Translations under genes and position numbers: made by a program
Assembly: GCA_913044085.1 (NCBI GenBank)
Contig: CAJWNW010000002.1
Span: 1 to 43,800, forward strand
DNA length: 43,800 bases
Direction of reading: 5' to 3'
Source of the DNA: an uncultured Flavobacteriaceae bacterium
GTDB lineage: Bacteria; Bacteroidota; Bacteroidia; Flavobacteriales; Flavobacteriaceae
Notes under the pieces: model-generated
What the model saw: only the letters and a program-made list of their open reading frames with translations
Databases searched by the model: none
Told to the model about the DNA's origin: nothing
Shown: positions 39,432 to 43,800 of the stretch, piece after piece
Numbering within the stretch: position 1 is the first letter of the stretch
How the letters are laid out: each line of letters begins with the position of its first letter

Positions 39432-40307
39432 TTAATCTTTTGATCGAAATCCGTAACGAAGTTGGCCCCAAAATGAGCTAGGCATTTTGTGATCGTCCTC
39501 ATATCCTAGCATGATATTTTTATCTGCTTCGGGAACATAACTAGTTTTAAAAAGATAATCCCATACACTCAAGCTAATTGCAAAATTAACGCCTTTTTTG
39601 AAGCGCTCAGGAAGCGCATAAGCATGGTGGTACAAATGCATAATAGGGTTGTTAAATACATAACGAAAAGGACCGTAATCCAATTTTAGGTTGGCGTGAT
39701 TGAGATGGCCGATTGCTATGGCAAAAAAGTGAATGATATAGGCTTGTTCGGGTTCAAAGCCTCCCAATAACATCAGCGCCAAAACTTTCAAAGGTTTGTA
39801 CAAAACATTTTCCATCCAATGGTAACGTAAGTGGGCAGAGAAGCCCATTTCTTTTACAGAATGGTGTACTTTATGAAACCGCCACAAGAATTCAAAGCGG
39901 TGCATCAGGGTGTGGGTAAACCACTGTACAAAATCCAGGACTACAAAAAATACAATCAACTGCAGAACGGGACTTAAATTGGACAGATCTAAAACAGCTA
40001 AACTGTTCGCTTTTATATTCAAAACTTCGTTTGAAAATTTAGAGATACATTTATAAAAACCACTTATGAAGAGACTGAAAATAAAGAAATTAAAGAACAT
40101 ATAAAAACCGTCCAACCAAAAATCTTTACGAATTGCTTTTTGGGTTTTACGCCATGGGAATAGAAGTTCTAAGGCAAAAACAAATAGAGAGATTAAAATA
40201 AGGCCCCAAAAATAATTTCGGCTCCAGGCTACATTAAAGGTTATGGAGCGCCAAGTCCAGTTTAAGGTACCAATAAAAGCATCAAAAAAAAGATTTAAAT
40301 AATCCAT
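39432..40307 (-). CDS. Sterol desaturase / fatty acid hydroxylase superfamily membrane protein
   Basis: Histidine clusters HTLMHR, HKVHHS, HLYHH with TM segments. Confidence 0.85.
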   Translation of the reverse strand: MDYLNLFFDAFIGTLNWTWRSITFNVAWSRNYFWGLILISLFVFALELLFPWRKTQKAIRKDFWLDGFYMFFNFFIFSLFISGFYKCISKFSNEVLNIKANSLAVLDLSNLSPVLQLIVFFVVLDFVQWFTHTLMHRFEFLWRFHKVHHSVKEMGFSAHLRYHWMENVLYKPLKVLALMLLGGFEPEQAYIIHFFAIAIGHLNHANLKLDYGPFRYVFNNPIMHLYHHAYALPERFKKGVNFAISLSVWDYLFKTSYVPEADKNIMLGYEDDHKMPSSFWGQLRYGFRSKD

Positions 40308-42323
40308 TTAATAGTTTAAAAGCGCTTTGAGAGCTGTCTCAAAATTACGGTTTGCAAGATACTGCTGTTCCAACGAACTTGCAAATGGTATGGGAGTATC
40401 TAGACTTCCAACGCGCTGGACTGGAGCATCTAAAAATTCAAATGCATTTTCCATAATGTAAGCTGAGATATCGCTGGCAATGCCCCCAAACATAGAATCT
40501 TCTTGTAATATGATAACGCGGTTGGTTTTTTTGACAGATTTTAAAATACAGTCATAATCCAAGGGCTGCAAAGATCGCAAGTCAATTAAATCTGCATTTA
40601 TGGAAGGGTTATTGTTTAAAGTTTCCAAAGCCCAATGCACAGCGGCACCATAGGCTATAATAGTGATTGCTTCGCCTTCTTTTAAGATAGATGCTTTGCC
40701 TATTGGAAGGGTGTAGTAATCTATGGGAACCTCTTGGCGTATGCTTCTGTAAAGCGCCTTGTGTTCAAAAAATAAGATTGGATTAGGATCTTCGATAGCA
40801 GCGGTTAACAAGCCTTTTGCGTCGTAAGGAAATGCCGGATAAACCACTTTGAGACCTGGGGTTTTGGTAAACCAAGCTTCATTGGTTTGAGAATGAAAAG
40901 GCCCAGCACCAACGCCTGCTCCACAAGGCATTCTCAAAACAATATTGGCTTCTTGGCCCCAGCGGTAGTGTGATTTTGCCAAATAATTAACCACAGGATT
41001 GAATCCAGAACTTATAAAATCAGCAAATTGCAATTCAACGACCGATTTTAGACCCGCAATGGAAAGCCCCATAGCCGTTTCAATAATGGCAGACTCACAA
41101 ATAGGTGTATTTCGCACACGCGCTTTGCCAAATAATTCCACAAACCCTTCAGTGATTTTAAAAACACCTCCATATTCAGCGATATCTTGTCCCATCAACA
41201 CCAAATCTTGATGCATTTCCATAGCCTGTTTTAGACCTTCAGAAATCGCATCAACAAATCGTTGTTCAACGGTCTCATTTTTTGGCGTTATTTCTTGAAA
41301 ATTAAACGCCTTATAAACATCTTTTAGTTCTGTTTCTAAATCCGCAGTGACCGCCGCCTCATTAAAAGCCAGTTGTAGCCCCGTTTGAATTTCCTCAGAA
41401 ATTTCAGAACGCATCTGCTTTATTTTTTCAGAATTTATCGCACCTTCTTTGATTAAATACGCTTCAAAATTTGTAATTGGATCTTTAAACTCCCATGTTT
41501 CCATTAATTCATCAGGGACGTATTTGGTACCACTTGCTTCTTCGTGACCACGGCGTCTAAAAGTTTTAAATTCCAAAAGCACGGGGCGCGGATTTTTACG
41601 AACACTTTTTGCGATTCCATTCACTTTGGAATAGACCTCCAAGATATTATTCCCTTCTATAATGTGGGACTCCATTCCATAGCCTTTACCTCGATCGGCA
41701 ATGTGTTCACAATTATACTGTTCGGCCGTAGGGGTGGACAGTCCATACCCATTATTTTCAATGCAAAATAAGACTGGTAAATTCCAAACAGAGGCCACAT
41801 TTAAAGCTTCGTGAAAATCACCCTCACTTGTGCCGCCTTCTCCAGAAAATACAGCGGTGAGTCTGGCTTCTTTTTTTAAAATATGAGACAATGCAATACC
41901 ATCGGCCACCCCCAATTGAGGGCCTAGATGCGAAATCATTCCAACAATTTTATAATCTTGGGTTCCAAAATGAAAAGAACGGTCTCTACCTTTTGTGAAC
42001 CCACTGGCCTTACCTTGCCATTGAGCAAACAGTCGTTGTAAAGGGATTTCTCTTGTTGTAAAAACTCCCAAATTGCGATGCATAGGCATTATGTATTCAT
42101 CCTTATGAAGCGCTGAGGTTACCCCAACCGATATAGCTTCTTGACCAATGCCAGAAAACCACTTGGAGATTTTTCCTTGACGCAATAGAATCAGCATTTT
42201 TTCTTCAATCATTCGAGACTTCAGCATGTTAAAATAAAGCGATCCTTGCTGCTCTTTTGAAACTTTAAATGATGAATATGAAAATGGCGGTTTCAACAAA
42301 TTTAGATATGAAGTATGTTTCAA
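40308..42323 (-). CDS. 2-oxoacid dehydrogenase E1, fused alpha and beta subunits (branched-chain type)
   Basis: 671 aa; alpha part GEGGTSEGDFHEALNVASVWNLPVLFCIENNGYG, beta part GQDIAEYGGVFKITEGFVELFGKARVRNTPICE. Confidence 0.88.
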   Translation of the reverse strand: MKHTSYLNLLKPPFSYSSFKVSKEQQGSLYFNMLKSRMIEEKMLILLRQGKISKWFSGIGQEAISVGVTSALHKDEYIMPMHRNLGVFTTREIPLQRLFAQWQGKASGFTKGRDRSFHFGTQDYKIVGMISHLGPQLGVADGIALSHILKKEARLTAVFSGEGGTSEGDFHEALNVASVWNLPVLFCIENNGYGLSTPTAEQYNCEHIADRGKGYGMESHIIEGNNILEVYSKVNGIAKSVRKNPRPVLLEFKTFRRRGHEEASGTKYVPDELMETWEFKDPITNFEAYLIKEGAINSEKIKQMRSEISEEIQTGLQLAFNEAAVTADLETELKDVYKAFNFQEITPKNETVEQRFVDAISEGLKQAMEMHQDLVLMGQDIAEYGGVFKITEGFVELFGKARVRNTPICESAIIETAMGLSIAGLKSVVELQFADFISSGFNPVVNYLAKSHYRWGQEANIVLRMPCGAGVGAGPFHSQTNEAWFTKTPGLKVVYPAFPYDAKGLLTAAIEDPNPILFFEHKALYRSIRQEVPIDYYTLPIGKASILKEGEAITIIAYGAAVHWALETLNNNPSINADLIDLRSLQPLDYDCILKSVKKTNRVIILQEDSMFGGIASDISAYIMENAFEFLDAPVQRVGSLDTPIPFASSLEQQYLANRNFETALKALLNY

Positions 42324-42416
42324 ATTTAATAAATAAAACCGAACTTAAGACGCTATTTCTAAGGGGTTATTAAGTAAGCAATTGATTTTATATATTTGTA
42401 GAGTATTCTTTATATT

Positions 42417-43367
42417 ATGAAAAAAATTCCAAGTGTAGACCTCAACGATTTTCTATCTGAAGACGAGGCTTTAAAACAAAAATTTGTGTCTGAAATTGGC
42501 CAGGCTTATGAATCCATTGGCTTTGTAGCGCTTAAAGGTCACTTTCTTAAAGACGCGCTTGTAACAGCGCTTTATTCAGAAATTAAAACTTTTTTCGATC
42601 TTCCGATTGCTGTAAAACAACAGTACGAAATTCCAGGCATTGGGGGGCAGCGTGGCTATGTATCTTTTGGAAAGGAAAGTGCCAAAGGTCGTAAGCAAGG
42701 AGATTTAAAAGAATTTTGGCACTTTGGACAATTTGTGGAAGATGATCCTGAATTGGAAAAAGAATACCATCCCAATGTAGAAGTTAAAGAACTTGAAAAT
42801 TTTAATGCTGTTGGAAAAGAAACCTACAGAATGCTGGAAAAAACAGCGAAATATGTTTTGCGCGCATTGGCGTTGCATTTAGACTTAGAGGAAACCTATT
42901 TCGATGCCTTTATTCACAATGGCAACAGTATTTTAAGACCCATCCACTACCCTCCTATTACTGAGGCTCCAGAAAAGGCAGAACGCGCAGCAGCCCATGG
43001 AGATATCAACCTAATAACGCTTTTAATGGGAGCACAAGGACGTGGACTTCAGGTTCAAAACCACCAAGGCGAATGGATTGATGCCATCGCAGAAGCGGAT
43101 GAACTTATGATTAATGTTGGAGACATGCTTTCGCGACACACCAACAACAAATTAAAATCAACCATACACAGAGTAAAAAACCCTCCAAAGGAAGCTTGGG
43201 GCCAATCGCGTTATTCAATTCCGTTTTTTATGCATCCAATTAGCGCTATGAAATTGGATGTTTTAGAAAGCTGTATTGATGCGGACAACCCCAAACAGTT
43301 TGAAGATATCACAGCAGGTGATTTTCTTAACGAACGTCTAAAAGAACTGGGGTTAACCAAAAAATAA
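42417..43367 (+). CDS. Isopenicillin N synthase-like 2-oxoglutarate/Fe(II) oxygenase
   Basis: AAHGDINLITLLMGAQGRGLQV and HRVKNPPKEAWGQSRYSIPFFMHP. Confidence 0.85.
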   Translation: MKKIPSVDLNDFLSEDEALKQKFVSEIGQAYESIGFVALKGHFLKDALVTALYSEIKTFFDLPIAVKQQYEIPGIGGQRGYVSFGKESAKGRKQGDLKEFWHFGQFVEDDPELEKEYHPNVEVKELENFNAVGKETYRMLEKTAKYVLRALALHLDLEETYFDAFIHNGNSILRPIHYPPITEAPEKAERAAAHGDINLITLLMGAQGRGLQVQNHQGEWIDAIAEADELMINVGDMLSRHTNNKLKSTIHRVKNPPKEAWGQSRYSIPFFMHPISAMKLDVLESCIDADNPKQFEDITAGDFLNERLKELGLTKK

Positions 43368-43693
43368 TGGATTTAAGAGACCAACTTAAAGACTTATTTC
43401 CCGAACATAAAGCATCGGAACAACACCCCCCAGCCTCCAAGCCTGATTTTTGGATACAAGACGACCCTCTGATTTGCAAATATGAAAAACGAAAAGGGAA
43501 GCCGATTACAATTGTAGAAGGTTATACCGGTGCAGACACAGATTTTAAGAAACTGACTTCAAAACTAAAAAAGAACTTTAGCGTGGGCGGTAGCTATAAA
43601 AATGATGCCATTATTATTCAAGGCGACTACAGAGATCAAATTATGGTTTTACTCAAAAAAATGGGATTTAATGTCAAACGTGTAGGAGGTTAA
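43367..43693 (+). CDS. SUI1/eIF1-like translation factor (YciH family)
   Basis: KRKGKPITIVEGYTGADTDFKKLTSKLKKNFSVGGSYKNDAIIIQGDYRDQIMVLLKKMGFNVKRVGG. Confidence 0.9.
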   Translation: MDLRDQLKDLFPEHKASEQHPPASKPDFWIQDDPLICKYEKRKGKPITIVEGYTGADTDFKKLTSKLKKNFSVGGSYKNDAIIIQGDYRDQIMVLLKKMGFNVKRVGG

Positions 43694-43703
43694 TTGAATC
43701 ATT

Positions 43704-43800
43704 ATGAGCATTAAAGATTCTGAACTTATTTTAAATTCTGATGGCAGCGTTTACCACCTGCATCTCAAACCCAAGGACTTAGCATCCACGGTCATCACAG
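43704..43800 (+). CDS. Nucleoside (uridine) phosphorylase-like, N-terminal fragment truncated by window edge
   Basis: MSIKDSELILNSDGSVYHLHLKPKDLASTVIT... Confidence 0.6.
   Translation, partial: MSIKDSELILNSDGSVYHLHLKPKDLASTVIT

Noticed and set aside
1-43800. CRISPR arrays, tRNA/rRNA genes, insertion sequences, phage or antiphage systems
   Set aside because: I saw no regularly spaced repeats, tRNA-like cloverleaf cores, transposases or defence-gene signatures; absence by eye is not proof, and tRNAscan/CRISPR finders would settle it.

Overview
The window looks like an AT-rich chromosomal segment of a Bacteroidota, probably Flavobacteriaceae. The lineage call rests on protein families, TANNTTTG-type promoters and gene content. 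It is dense in housekeeping and metabolic genes. I saw no tRNA or rRNA genes, CRISPR arrays, transposases or prophage genes. Readable content includes a partial M1 aminopeptidase, a LETM1-like protein, two ECF sigma factors, PlsC, NUDIX, PPIase, OxyR, an S10 peptidase, GT2 and GT4 glycosyltransferases, a BatA-like protein, a dihydroorotase-like protein, MBL hydrolase, Bcp, Nth, UvrA, YfhO, PLP enzymes, an S9 peptidase, threonine aldolase, prfB with a programmed frameshift, ArsC-like, FumC, HutI, FtcD, a fatty-acid hydroxylase, a fused 2-oxoacid dehydrogenase E1, an IPNS-like oxygenase, SUI1 and a partial nucleoside phosphorylase. The observations most worth following up are: (1) three nested inverted repeats (13, 10 and 6 bp) around the start codon and leader of the ECF sigma gene near 18.2-18.3 kb; (2) a CBS/cysteine-synthase-like gene, an alpha-oxoamine-synthase-like gene and a GNAT-fold N-acyltransferase-like gene together at 26.3-29.9 kb, consistent with a sulfonolipid (capnine-type) locus; (3) a dihydroorotase homologue that appears to have lost its metal-binding motif; (4) prfB with an intact AGGAGG..CTTTGAC frameshift site in a lineage that largely does not use Shine-Dalgarno initiation; (5) a conserved 483-aa protein of unclear function. 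All functional calls come from reading sequence motifs, with no database search.
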